From the NCBI GenBank assembly GCA_963921425.1, contig OY992834.1:11639271-11703270 (forward strand): 64,000 nt of DNA. Reading direction: 5' to 3'. The stretch comes from Dryas octopetala. Its lineage: Eukaryota > Streptophyta > Magnoliopsida > Rosales > Rosaceae. Each line of letters begins with the position of its first letter. Within the stretch, counting starts at the first letter, position 1. The notes beneath the pieces were generated by a model. That model worked only from the letters and a program-made list of their open reading frames with translations. It searched no databases and had not been told where the DNA came from. Positions 11,601 to 21,156 of this stretch are shown in pieces. A program made the translations under genes and the position numbers.

Positions 11601-11990
11601 GTTCAGTGCTGTGTGGTCAAAAGCATGAACTGAAGCAGAGATGAGTTGTTGTACCTTATGACTTGTGCTACCTCCAAGTTGATGATGCTCAGCTTCAACC
11701 TTGAGCCGTAAGGCTTCAGTCTTGATGTCCGCCAAGAGGTCCTCAGCATCATAAACAGCCTCTTTAAGCTCATCGAGCCACTCCTTCACATTTGAGTCAG
11801 TGAGTTGCTTCGCCTCGGCATTTCCGAGAACAGAATTGACAGACAACATCTTGATCTTCAATTTCTTCAGTAATCGATCGGTCGTTTTGTTTCCCCTGAG
11901 AAAGCCCATGACCTCCCCAGAAGCCATTGTATGAAATACCTCCTGAAAGGAAGCAGAGAGAAAAGCTCCACCCACAAGCTCCAAAGCCAT
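8655..11990 (-). CDS. CC-NB-LRR disease resistance protein, copy A (RPP13-like 1 type)
   Basis: Intracellular immune receptor of the CNL class, one exon, 1111 aa. The N-terminal Rx-like coiled coil (residues 1-150) includes the EAVYDAEDLLADI motif. The NB-ARC follows: P-loop GMGGIGKTT (208-216), RNBS-A around FDICAWVCVS, kinase-2 KFLFVHDDIW (281-290, final Trp typical of CNLs), RNBS-B SKIIVTTR (311-318), GLPLA (376-380), RNBS-D region around CFVYCSIFPKNY, and MHDL (499-502). LRRs fill about 560 to the C-terminus. The position before the DD pair of kinase-2 is His, where Leu is usual; all three copies share this. The ARC2 segment (about 390-490) differs from B and C while the NB part nearly matches B, a sign of gene conversion. 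A W-box core (TTGACT, minus strand, 12194-12199) lies about 205 bp upstream. Nothing in the frame is broken. Confidence 0.93.
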   Translation of the reverse strand: MALELVGGAFLSASFQEVFHTMASGEVMGFLRGNKTTDRLLKKLKIKMLSVNSVLGNAEAKQLTDSNVKEWLDELKEAVYDAEDLLADIKTEALRLKVEAEHHQLGGSTSHKVQQLISASVHAFDHTALNSRIEEILETLEFIVEQKDALNLKTDGRHGIPESILPLSTTSLVESNVYGRDEEKESFIKLLLSDDATGNNVSVLPIVGMGGIGKTTFAQLLYNDDSVKGHFDICAWVCVSKEFDVFAITKTIYESITKQTCDMTNLDLLQLQLKEVLTGKKFLFVHDDIWNENYTHWDSLRRPFESGAYGSKIIVTTRNQDVASMMGSTLQTRRLEEISEEDCWLIFANHAFENAEVSARSDLEVIGRKIVRKCNGLPLAAKSLGGLLRSKLNSVEEWEKIQNSDIWEFPPEKIKVLPALWLSYHYLPSYLKRCFVYCSIFPKNYEFERSKLVLLWKAEDLLEPTKNEMVEEVGEGYFQDLISRSFFQPAKYAVSKFIMHDLIHDLAKFVSGDFCVRWGGDSDSPNIVSKTRHFSYKCGGYGFKNFQALYEAKYLRTFLPSQTYVYGLKLRQLDAKVLHDFFSKLQYLRVLNLAGYDLKELPDSIDKLKHLRHLDLSYTSIKKLPDTACTLYNLQTLLLSHCKALTQLPTNLGRLMKLRHLDIEGTKLQKMPPHMGKLKDLQMLNYFVLDKHSAGHDILELKELRYLRGTLGISGLCNLAHAKDALEDNIMRNKKYLNELELKWEPSSVTDDSHQEREREVLEKLQPHTNLKRLFIYSYGGTTFPSWYGPETPNLTKIRISRCEKLSSLPEEMHSLLPSLESLWIEDCPELEWCFVGCGDEGGVFPNLCELILRDCVKLNGGLPLDYFPKLQTLRLSNMNLSLTSSQESKSPKLFSLRTLDISYCPNIVCFPDGGLDAPNLTEIKISDCEKLRSLPEEMHNLLLSLETLWIVNCPELESFPEEGLPSKLKSLGIFVCKKLMAKRMQWGLPRLTSLTHLTLGFRDCEEVVDDSFPEEGLLPTTLTYLRISNLWNLKSMEYGKGFRHLNSLQKLWIVSCPELQCLPDEGLPNSLSNLQISGCPLLSERCEREKGEEWPKIAHIPNIRIDGKLI

Positions 11991-12599
11991 GATTATATAT
12001 ATAACTTCTTAATTTGCAAATGGAATTGTGAGCAGTTGAGACTTGAGAGAGAATGTAGATCAAAGAGCTAAAACAAGGTTCAGAGCTATTGATGATAATG
12101 TGAACTTCAGAGCATAGATCAGTAGTTTGCTATTGATGATAATGAAGCAGCTGCTATGAAATTACACCGACAAATATTAGTGGACGATCCATTAGTCAAA
12201 AAGTTAAAGTGACAACTCACTGATTAAGGGTGGTGCATTGGTTTGCTTTTTGAATGCTATCTGAAAATGCATTGATTGGTAGACAAAAAGCAAGAGTTGT
12301 GTGCATTGGTTGGTAGACAAAAAGCTCAAACAAATTCTCATTGGACCGTTGGGCGTTGGCTCCACTTTTATTCTCTTTCTCGATTAATTTGTCTTTTATG
12401 GGACTTTTCCAATTATTATTACTGTTGATGGGAACTTTAGGATGTTAGTGGGAAACTTCAGAACTTATTGGGAAACTTTATGAACTTAGTGGGAAACTAC
12501 ATACGCAGTTCATTGTTAAATTTATTTTTGGTTCTGATCAAAATAAATTCATTGTTAACTTTAGGAAGCTAAATTCATTTCATCAACTCATTGTTATTG

Positions 12600-13010
12600 C
12601 AGCCAAAGAAGACAAAGAAAACATTGTTATTATATTAAGGAAAGACATGAAACAGCCTCTATTCAAGGAAAAGTTACCTGCAAGAAACTTCGACAAAGTT
12701 GCTCCAACAAATCTTCGTGGTTTGACTGCACATAGAGCACACTGTTAAGTGATGAAAAGCAATAAATAAAACAAGACCTAAAATTTATAAACAAAATATT
12801 CCAATTTCTATTACTATGCAAAATCGTTCAAAGGACTCTCAAGCTTCTGCTTTTTAAATTTACAAGAACAACCATCACTATACTTGGGGAACATTTCACA
12901 AATTTCAAAAGGCATGTAATGGAAAGCACTTCTAATGGGCAATAATATGATTAATACTTTGATATCAATTCAGGTACTGTAGCATTCTAGGATGGTCTTA
13001 AAGTGACCAT
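12600..13010 (-). pseudogene. Old relic of ELMO exon 7 and intron 6, upstream of NLR A
   Basis: This stretch aligns by eye to the ELMO gene around 38250-38670. Bases 12678-12725 correspond to ELMO exon 7: same 48-bp length, acceptor tgcag and donor GTAAC kept, reading VKPRRFVGAT where the real exon reads VKPQTFVGAT. It is clearly more diverged than the recent ELMO copy at 14510-15219. It must predate the NLR triplication, because all three NLRs have it at the same distance upstream. It is probably non-coding now, but could act as a cryptic exon. Confidence 0.75.
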
Positions 13011-14509
13011 GTACAAACTAGACAAAAAAAATTTCTTTTATTGTTTTTACTTTTTAGGCTTATTTCACGATTTATTATCCATAACTTTTTTTATTTTTAC
13101 AGTGTCCTCTGAAAGTTTTTTTGTCTCAAGTTATCACCTCTAATTTACATTTATGTCTCATTTTACTTTGTTCTGTTAACAAATTCATCAAAAATGCTGA
13201 TGTGACCGTTAATGTTGACATGACTAGCTGGATGTGAGCCACGTGTCACATCTTTTCTTTTATTTTCAAATTTTTTCTATTTTTAAATTTTTATAAAATT
13301 TAAAAATTAATTAAAAATAATTCCAAACTCAAAAATTCTCATTGAGAATTAAGTAAAGCTGATATAAAATCAAATTAGACCGTGAGAAATTACAATTAGT
13401 GGAGGACCTACCCATTAGTCAAAAAGTTGAAAGGAACAAAGTAAAGACACGGTTGGTAGACAAAAAGCAAAAGAAACAATTCTCATTGGACCTTTAGCTC
13501 CACTTACTCTCTTTCTCTTTCTTTTTTGTGACTTTTTCAATTACTATTATTTCTTGATGGAAACCTTAGAAAGTTAATGGGAAACTTTTGAACTTGGGGG
13601 AAACTTTATGAAGCTAACGGGAAACTACATTTGCAATTCATTGTTATACCGGTGTCTCTTTTTGTCTCTTTTTCGGTGTTTACAGGTGCGTTGTATCAGA
13701 TTAATAAGCAAGGCTTGGATTTGGGCCACTTGTTTGTAGTCCCTTAATCGGCCCAAATTCCTTTGGCTTACATTACAACAATAAGCAGCCGCCAATAACA
13801 ATCATGTCATTAGCAAACGATGACTTAATTTTGCACGAGAACATTTTCCATCAAATAATTGGAATAAGAACTTGTGACATAGAAAACCCCAGAAGTCTAG
13901 GATTCAAGATTTAAACACATGGTAAATGAAGATGAAAAACAATAATTATGCATACTACTCATAGCGGAAAAAACAACTTATTTTAATTCCATTTTTCGGA
14001 CAGTAATACACGACTAAAAACAAGGCTTTCGAGTGTAATAGTGTCGTGCCTACGGGTGATATGATCGTTTATCAAATAATAATATTTCGGAAAGCACTCA
14101 AAAGAGTTAAAGCCAAAACAAATCCCATTTCGCATTTCCTAGACGTGATACAAATCATTCATACCTACATATATTTGACATCCCGTGTGGGCCGTGGGGC
14201 AAATTGAGAAGGATGCTCTGGGGGGCGGCTTAGGCACACCCCAGAACGTAAGAGATTACATTCTGTTTTGTCTATTTTAAACCCGAATCAAATCACACTT
14301 GGTTCCAGCCTCTTAACAAACTCGAGTAACTAAAAGCCAAAATCCCTTGACGAGAATCAATGACAAATACGATGACTTGCAGCAACCAAATTTCAGGAGC
14401 ATCGTGTCATGTACAAACACCATCTCTAGTTAGAAATAACAGTGTTGCCGATGATCATGTAACTAGCTGTGACAGACCATTTTATAGACTCTAGAAGAAC
14501 GCTTCTATA
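13011..14509. other. Spacer between NLR A and the ELMO 3' fragment
   Basis: No gene recognised. The left part (to about 13210) is also present in unit B. The whole spacer recurs at about 36180-37679 beside the true ELMO gene with very few differences. It probably contains the duplicated ELMO 3' flank. Confidence 0.6.
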
Positions 14510-15219
14510 CTATCGGGAGAGAAGGCCATATGAGGGCAAGTCTTCCAGCCGTGTTATGTCTTCTTGCAGAAGCTCTTTTTCCAACTGCCGGCGTGTGGAT
14601 TTCATCACTGTCTGTTAGGAACACAACATAATCGGGGACAGAATGTTAGCAAAAGAAATACCTACAACCAACAAGTGTGAAACAGAATAGCCTTTGCCCC
14701 AAACCCAAAAGTCAAAGTCTCTAGCCACTACACATAAAAGTGTGAAATTTCTACAAGATTACATCTGGAACCAAACACCAGCTATATAAATTCGCCCCCA
14801 GATCTATTTATTGCACAAGAGGATGGACCAATGAGGTTTGCATTAATAGCACTATTTTCACAGCATTTGGTGAGTTAAAGTTTATCAAAAGGATATATCA
14901 TGCGTCAAAAGGATAGCTAATGTTAAAAGAAATCAATACAAGTTACTTTCTTCTTGAGGAATACATACATTGAAATCCATATATGATGCACGCATAGAAA
15001 GCCATTGATGGTCCATTAGCTTGAATGTGATGCAATAGATAAGGTCAAATGCTGATTCATTTTCTGTCAAGCAAACAAAAATTATTATATTAAGCAAATA
15101 CATGAAACGGCCTCTATTCAAGGAAAACTTTCGTTTTTTCTTTTTTTGGTAAATATTCAAGGAAAAGTTACCTGCAAGAAACTTCAAGAAGGTTGCTCCC
15201 ACAAATGTTTGTGGTTTAA
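14510..15219 (-). pseudogene. Truncated ELMO gene copy (exons 7-9 only)
   Basis: An almost exact copy of the 3' end of the ELMO-domain gene at 37680-42575, shifted by 23170 bp. Exon 9 is 14510-14611, exon 8 is 14969-15063 and exon 7 is 15172-15219. Splice sites and frame are intact and it ends in the same PSYGLLSR stop. Copied intron 6 continues to about 15644 and then stops abruptly, so exons 1-6 and the promoter are missing. It cannot make a complete ELMO domain. It marks the right end of duplication unit A. Confidence 0.92.
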
Positions 15220-15597
15220 CTGCACAGAGACCACACTGTTAAGTGATGAAAAGCATTAAATAAAACAAGACCTATTATTCATAAACAAAATTTTCCAATT
15301 CATATTACTATTTTGCAAAGTCGTTCAGAGGACTCTTCAAAGGTTCTGCTTTTTGAATTCACAATAACAACTATCACAATACTTTCAAAAGGCATGTAAT
15401 TGAAAGCACTTTTAATGAGCAATACATATGATTAATACTTTGATATCAATTCAGGTATTGTAGCATTCTAGGACGGTCTTAAGGTGACCATGTACTTAAT
15501 TGATAGGTGAAAGCAGATTCTGCAGCGCACTCAAATGCATGTGGTGGAAAACAAGTTGTTCATTCAAAACAGTTTTGAGTGAGCATGGTGCATTGGA

Positions 15598-15675
15598 GGT
15601 TTAAAATCAAAAGGCCCAAAAAATCACAATATTCTAACAGGTTTAATATCAAAAGGCCCATATATATATATATAT
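15598..15675. other. Duplication junction between units A and B, with filler
   Basis: ELMO intron-6 sequence matches 38768-38814 up to about 15644. It then switches to aatatcaaaaggccca and a (TA)n tract that belongs downstream of the NLRs (compare 8235-8260). The bases ggttta-atatcaaaaggccca repeat, with one change, a phrase about 42 bp earlier (ggtttaaaatcaaaaggccca, from 15598). The join therefore looks like templated filler plus the shared ccca(ta)n. Confidence 0.8.
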
Positions 15676-16011
15676 GTTATACTAAAGCTCTAAACATTAG
15701 GAAGAATTCATTGCTAGCCAAAAAGGTGAATACATATATATTGTATAAGCTCTTGTAATAAAAAACCAGAGCACAGAGACTGGTCATAATAACGCATTGT
15801 GATTCATCCAAGCTATAAAATGGGATGCAAAAATTAATATTTTAATGAGAATATTGAAGGTGTTTCCCGTTGAACCAGGATGAGAGCTTGTTTGCTCCCC
15901 TCACTCACTGGACTCCAGTTCAAACTTCAAACATTACAGAATGCCGATGACAAAGAAGCAGATCGAGTTTGCAGAAAATTACCTGTTGAGAGGGAATTGC
16001 ATAATTACAAT

Positions 16012-19011
16012 TCACACAACTGGGTGGGACTGGGACCCATCAACACGTACATCCGGATACAAAACTACGTTGTCATCGATGATTATGTTGGGGACGTGAG
16101 CAATCTTGGGCCAGTCTTCCCCTTTCTCTCTCTTGCACCGTTGTGAAAGCAAAGGACATGCACAGATATATAGATAAGAAAGAGAATTGGGTAGCCCTTC
16201 ATCTGGCAAGCACTGCAGCTCAGGGCAACACGCAATCCGCAAATCTATAAGAGAGTTGAGGTGTCGAAACCCCTTGCCGTCCATCTTCTTAACATTCAAA
16301 AGAGACTGGATCCGGAGATAAGTGAGAGTGGTGGGCAGCAGCCCCTCCTCCGGAAATGAATCATCTACTTCTTCACAATCTTTGAACCCAAGTGACAAGT
16401 AGGTAAGAGAGGTGAGTCTTGGTAGACCCCACTGCATCCTGTTTGTCATCAGTTTCTTGCAAGCAAAGATCCAAAGTGATTTTAATTTTGACGGCAATCC
16501 CCCTTCCGGAAATGATTCCAATTCTGGACAATCTTGTATCCACAGAGACTCAAGTGATGGGAGAAGGCTGTGCATCTCTTCAGGCAGCGACCTCAATTTC
16601 TCACATCCGCGTATTTCTATCTTGGTCAAGTTGGGAGTCTCCGGCCCATACCAACTTGGAAATGTTGTCCCTCCATATGAATAAATAAAAAGCCTTTTTA
16701 GGTTTGTATGAGGTTGGAGCTTCTCTAGAACTTCTCTCTCTCTTTCTTGGTGTGAGTCATCGGTTACACTACTTGGTTCCCATCTCAATTCTAGTTCATT
16801 GAGATACTTCTTGTCCCTCATGATGTTCACCTCTAAAGCATCCTTTACATGAACCAGATTACCAAGTCCCGAGATACGAAGTGTTCCTCGCAAAAACTGA
16901 AGCTCCTTTAACTCTAAAATGTCATGCCCTGCAGTATGCTTGTCCACCACAAAGTAACTTAATATTCGGAGGTCTTTCAATTTTCCCATACGTGGTGGCA
17001 TCTTTTGTAATTTAGTACCCCCAATCTCTAGATGGCGCAAGTTGATTAGTCTTCCCAAGTCGGTTGGCAACTGAGTAAGAGCTTCACAACAGGACAACAA
17101 TAATGTTTGTAAATTATACAAATTACACACTCTATCAGGTAACTTTTGAATGGAAGTGCAAGACAAGTCCAAGTGCCTTAGATGTTTCAACTTGTCAATT
17201 GAATCAGGCAGCTCCTTCAAATCATACCTTGCCAAATTGAGCACTCTTAAATATTGTAACTTTGAAAACAAATCATCTAGTACCTTCGCGTCCAATGTTC
17301 GGAACTTAAGACCATGCCCATGAGATGGGAGGAGAGTGCGCAAACATTTAGCTTCATATAAAGCTTCAAATTTCTCAAAGCCAGGACTATCATATTTTTC
17401 CATATATGAAAAATGACGAGTCTTACTCACAATGTTGGGTGAGTCACTATCCCCCCACCTCACACAAAAATCACCGGACACAAACTTTGCTAAATCATGA
17501 ATAAGGTCATGCATGATGAACTGTGACCCAAAATACTTTGCAGGTTGAAAAAAAGACCTTGAGGTTAGATCATCGAAGTACTTTTTTCCAACTTCTTCCA
17601 CCATCATTTTCTTCTTTTCGAATTCTAAAAGACCTTCAGCCTTCCATAACAACATCAATTCTGATTTTCCAAATTTGTAATTCTTGGGATATATTGAGCT
17701 ATAGGCAAAACAACGCTTGAGATATGGAGGCAGATAATAGTAGCTCAACCATAGAGCTGGCAGAATATTACTCTTCTCATGTGAAATCTCCCATATGTCA
17801 CTATTCAGTATATTTTCCCATTCCTCCACAATATTTAATTTAGAGCGTAAGAGACCTCCTAGTGACTTGGCAGCTAAAGGAAGACCATTACACTTTCGGA
17901 CAATTTTTCTCCCTATTACTTCAAGATCTGAGCGTGCACTAACTTCTGCATTTTCAAAGGCATGATTTGCAAATATCAACCAGCAATCTTCTTCAGATAT
18001 TTCCTCTAAACGACGAGTTTGAAGAGTACTACCCATCATAGAAGCAACGTCTTGATTGCGTGTTGTGACAATTATCTTACTTCCATATGCACCAGACTCA
18101 AAGGGACGCCTTAAAGAATCCCAATGAGTATAATTCTCATTCCATATGTCATCGTGAACGAAGAGAAACTTCTTCCCTGTCAACACCTCCTTTAGTTGTA
18201 ATTGAAGGAGATCTAAGTTCGTCATATCACAAGTTTGTTTAGTGATTGACTCATAAATTGTTTTTGTTATGGCAAAAACATCAAATTCTTTTGAAACGCA
18301 AACCCATGCACAAATGTCAAAATGTCCTTTGACGCTATCATCGTTGTATAAGAGCTGAGCAAAGGTGGTCTTTCCAATTCCGCCCATGCCCACAATAGGA
18401 AGCACACTTACGTTATTGCCAGTTGCATCATCTGATAGCAATAACTTAATGAAGCTCTCCTTCTCTTCATCTCTTCCATACACATTAGATTCTACCAAAG
18501 AAGTAGTTGAAAGAGGTAGTATTGATTCTGGTATTCCGTGTCTACCATCTGTTTTCAAATTAAGGGCATCCTTTTGCTCTACAATGAATTCTAGAGTCTC
18601 AAGAATTTCCTCTATCTTGGAGTTCAGTGCTCTGTGGTCAAAAGCATGAACTGAAGCAGAGATGAGTTGTTGTACCTTATGACTTGTGCTACCTCCAAGT
18701 TGATGATGCTCAGCTTCAACCTTGCGCCGTAAGGCTTCAGTCTTGATGTCCGCCAAGAGGTCCTCAGCATCATAAACAGCCTCCTTAAGCTCATCGAGCC
18801 ACTCCTTCACATTTGAGTCAGTGAGTTGCTTCGCCTCGGCATTTCCGAGAACAGAATTGACAGACAACATCTTGATCTTCAATTTCTTCAGTAATCGATC
18901 GGTCATTTTATTTCCCCTGAGGAAGTCCATGACCTCCCCAGAAGCCATTGTATGAAATACCTCCTGAAAGGAAGCAGAGAGAAAAGCTCCACCCACAACC
19001 TCGAAAGCCAT
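16012..19011 (-). CDS. CC-NB-LRR disease resistance protein, copy B (short LRR)
   Basis: Single-exon CNL of 999 aa in the same orientation as A and C. The coiled coil begins MAFEVVGGAF, against MALELVGGAF in A and C. P-loop GMGGIGKTT, kinase-2 KFLFVHDDIW, GLPLA and MHDL are all intact. Its NB subdomain is almost identical to A, but its ARC2 segment (SHEKSNILPALWLSYYYL) matches C. The LRR is shorter than in A: the stretch holding WCFVGCGDEGGVFPNL through the PNIVCFPDGGLDAPNL module is absent, as if lost between two CPELE repeats (near 16520-16545). It alone has a C-terminal extension past the common end, reading DDNVVLYPDVRVDGSQSHPVV in part. A W-box core lies at 19203-19208. The frame is fully open, so it is probably expressible. 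Confidence 0.93.
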   Translation of the reverse strand: MAFEVVGGAFLSASFQEVFHTMASGEVMDFLRGNKMTDRLLKKLKIKMLSVNSVLGNAEAKQLTDSNVKEWLDELKEAVYDAEDLLADIKTEALRRKVEAEHHQLGGSTSHKVQQLISASVHAFDHRALNSKIEEILETLEFIVEQKDALNLKTDGRHGIPESILPLSTTSLVESNVYGRDEEKESFIKLLLSDDATGNNVSVLPIVGMGGIGKTTFAQLLYNDDSVKGHFDICAWVCVSKEFDVFAITKTIYESITKQTCDMTNLDLLQLQLKEVLTGKKFLFVHDDIWNENYTHWDSLRRPFESGAYGSKIIVTTRNQDVASMMGSTLQTRRLEEISEEDCWLIFANHAFENAEVSARSDLEVIGRKIVRKCNGLPLAAKSLGGLLRSKLNIVEEWENILNSDIWEISHEKSNILPALWLSYYYLPPYLKRCFAYSSIYPKNYKFGKSELMLLWKAEGLLEFEKKKMMVEEVGKKYFDDLTSRSFFQPAKYFGSQFIMHDLIHDLAKFVSGDFCVRWGDSDSPNIVSKTRHFSYMEKYDSPGFEKFEALYEAKCLRTLLPSHGHGLKFRTLDAKVLDDLFSKLQYLRVLNLARYDLKELPDSIDKLKHLRHLDLSCTSIQKLPDRVCNLYNLQTLLLSCCEALTQLPTDLGRLINLRHLEIGGTKLQKMPPRMGKLKDLRILSYFVVDKHTAGHDILELKELQFLRGTLRISGLGNLVHVKDALEVNIMRDKKYLNELELRWEPSSVTDDSHQEREREVLEKLQPHTNLKRLFIYSYGGTTFPSWYGPETPNLTKIEIRGCEKLRSLPEEMHSLLPSLESLWIQDCPELESFPEGGLPSKLKSLWIFACKKLMTNRMQWGLPRLTSLTYLSLGFKDCEEVDDSFPEEGLLPTTLTYLRIQSLLNVKKMDGKGFRHLNSLIDLRIACCPELQCLPDEGLPNSLSYLYICACPLLSQRCKREKGEDWPKIAHVPNIIIDDNVVLYPDVRVDGSQSHPVV

Positions 19012-19619
19012 GATTATATATATAACTTCTTAATTTGCAAATGGAATTGAGAGCAGTTGAGACTTGAGAGAGAATGTAGATCAAAGAGCTAAAACAAGGT
19101 TCAGAGCTATTGATGATAATGTGAACTTCAGAGCATAGATCAGTTGTTTGCTATTGATGCTGCTATGAAATTACACAGACAAATATTAGTGGACGACCCA
19201 TTAGTCAAAAAGTTAAAGTGACAACTCACTGATTAAGGCCTTAAGGGTGGTCCATTGGTTTGCTTTTTGAATGCTATCTGAAAATGCATTATTGATTATT
19301 TGATTGGTAGCAAAAACCAAAAAGCAAGGGTTGTGTGCATTGGTTGGTAGACAAAAAGCAAAACAAATTCTCATTGGACCGTTGGCTCCACTTTTATTCT
19401 CTTTCTCGATTAATTTTACTTTTATGGGACTTTTCCAATTGTTATTACTGTTGATGGAAACTTTAGGATGTTAGTGGGAAACTTCAGAACTTATTGGGAA
19501 ACTTTATGAACTTGGTGGGAAACTACATACGCAATTCATTGTTAAATTTATTTTTGGTTCTGATCAAAATAAATTCATTGTTAACTTTAGGAAGTTAAAT
19601 TCATTTCATCAACTCATTG

Positions 19620-20760
19620 TTATTGCAGCCAAAGAAGACAAAGAAAACATTGTTATTATATTAAGGAAAGACATGCAACAGCCTCTATTCAAGGAAAAGT
19701 TACCTGCAAGAAACTTCGACAAAGTTGCTCCAACAAATCTTCGTGGTTTGACCAGTGTTTTCAGACGCAAAAACATGACGCGAGGCGTTTTAGTCGTAGA
19801 AGGCGAGGCGTAAGCCTCAACGCGTTAAGGCGTAAGCTTTTCGGTATATATTTTTTATAATAAAAAAATTATAAATATATATATAAACATATATAAATAG
19901 ATAAATATATATATAAGTATATATATAGAACATAAGACCCAAATATATATATAAGCAAGGGTATTGTTGTCTTTTCAGCACATGTAAAAAAATTAATATT
20001 TTAAAATGTTTTTGAATTAAAAAATAAATAAAAACAGTATTAGGACTGTTTAGGCTGTAAGACCAAAGCCTGATGGCCCAAACATATATAAATAGCTCCA
20101 GGAAGATTTTATTCATTCCAAAAAGACCAAAGCCTGATGGCCATCACCATAACTGCAAGTCAACCTTTGCCTTGCACGATCTTACTCGGTTGGAAGAGTG
20201 GGTTCTTCTCCAACCGATCTTCTCCAAAACAGAGGTGCAAAAAACCTAGAACAGAGGTTGAAAACAATCCCGCAGAGTTGGTCGCGAGGCGACGCCTTCA
20301 ACGCCTTCAGCGCCTTGCCGTCGAGAGGCGTACGCCTTCAACGCCTTGCCGTCGCCTTTCAGTCGTTTTTCACAGTCCGGCGACGTCGTGCGCAATCGGC
20401 CGCCACCTCGCCATGACTCGCGCCTTGAGGCGCGCCTGAAGCTCGCCTTTGAAAACACTGGGTTTGACTGCACATAGAGCACACTGTTAAGTGATGAAAA
20501 GCAATAAATAAAACAAGACCTAAAATTTATAAACAAAATATTCCAATTTCTATTACGTACTATGCAAAATCGTTCAAAGGACTCTCAAGCTTCTGCTTTT
20601 TAAATTTACAAGAACAACCATCACTATACTTGGGGAACATTTCACAAATTTCAAAAGGCATGTAATGAAAGCACTTCTAATGGGCAATAATATGATTAAT
20701 ACTTTGATATCAATTCAGGTACTGTAGCATTCTAGGATGGTCTTAAAGTGACCATGTACA
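19620..20760 (-). pseudogene. ELMO exon-7 relic upstream of NLR B, split by a hAT element
   Basis: Equivalent to 12600-13010 of unit A and 28540-28720 of unit C. The relic exon begins near 19698 and is cut at 19752 by the 708-bp hAT insertion. The remainder resumes at 20461 after the duplicated ggtttgac. The same intron-6-derived sequence follows to about 20760. Confidence 0.7.
19753..20460. mobile_element. Non-autonomous hAT element
   Basis: A 708-bp insertion bounded by the terminal inverted repeats CAGTGTTTTCA and TGAAAACACTG, and flanked by a perfect 8-bp target duplication ggtttgac (19745-19752 and 20461-20468). Eight-base duplications and CAG-type ends define the hAT superfamily. Both subterminal regions are rich in GAGGCG and its complement, and the middle is a TA-rich stretch (about 19840-20120). 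No transposase is encoded, so mobilisation would need a related autonomous element. Units A and C lack it, so it arrived after the triplication. Confidence 0.9.
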
Positions 20761-20929
20761 AACTAGACAAAAAAAATTTCTTTTATTGTTTTTACTTTTT
20801 AGGCTTATTTCATGATTTATTATCCATAACTTTTTTTATTTTTACAGTGTCTCCTGAAAGTTTTTTTTTATCTCAAGTTATCACCTTTAATTTACATTTA
20901 TGTCTCATTTTACTTTATTCCGTCAACAA

Positions 20930-20985
20930 ATTTATCAAAAATGCTAACGTGACCGTTAATGTGAAGTGGTGTGCAAATCTTGCGT
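20930..20985. other. Duplication junction between units B and C
   Basis: Up to about 20966 the sequence follows unit B (matching 13190-13213 of A: aaaaatgct..gtgaccgttaatg). It then jumps into NDPK1 intron 1 at tggtgtgcaaatcttgcg (compare 5063-5081). About 60 bp later, after tttaactt at about 21032, it jumps again to the equivalent of 5592, skipping some 460 bp that include NDPK exon 2. Confidence 0.8.
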
Positions 20986-21156
20986 TTTATTTGTTTGTGA
21001 AGTGGGTACACAAAAGATTTTCTTTTTAACTTGTACCCTCTGAATATGCTTGGGCAAGTCATGTAAAATGCCCTTTAAATTTGTCTTGGGTGAATAGATA
21101 AATTTGGATTTGTAATTATCAGGAGTTTCTTCTTAATTAGTTTGTGGTTTTTTCAG

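Noticed and set aside
11991..12010. TATATATAA just upstream of each NLR start as a TATA box
   Set aside because: It ends only a few bases before the ATG, leaving no room for a 5' UTR. The same sequence is in all three copies but probably lies within the leader.
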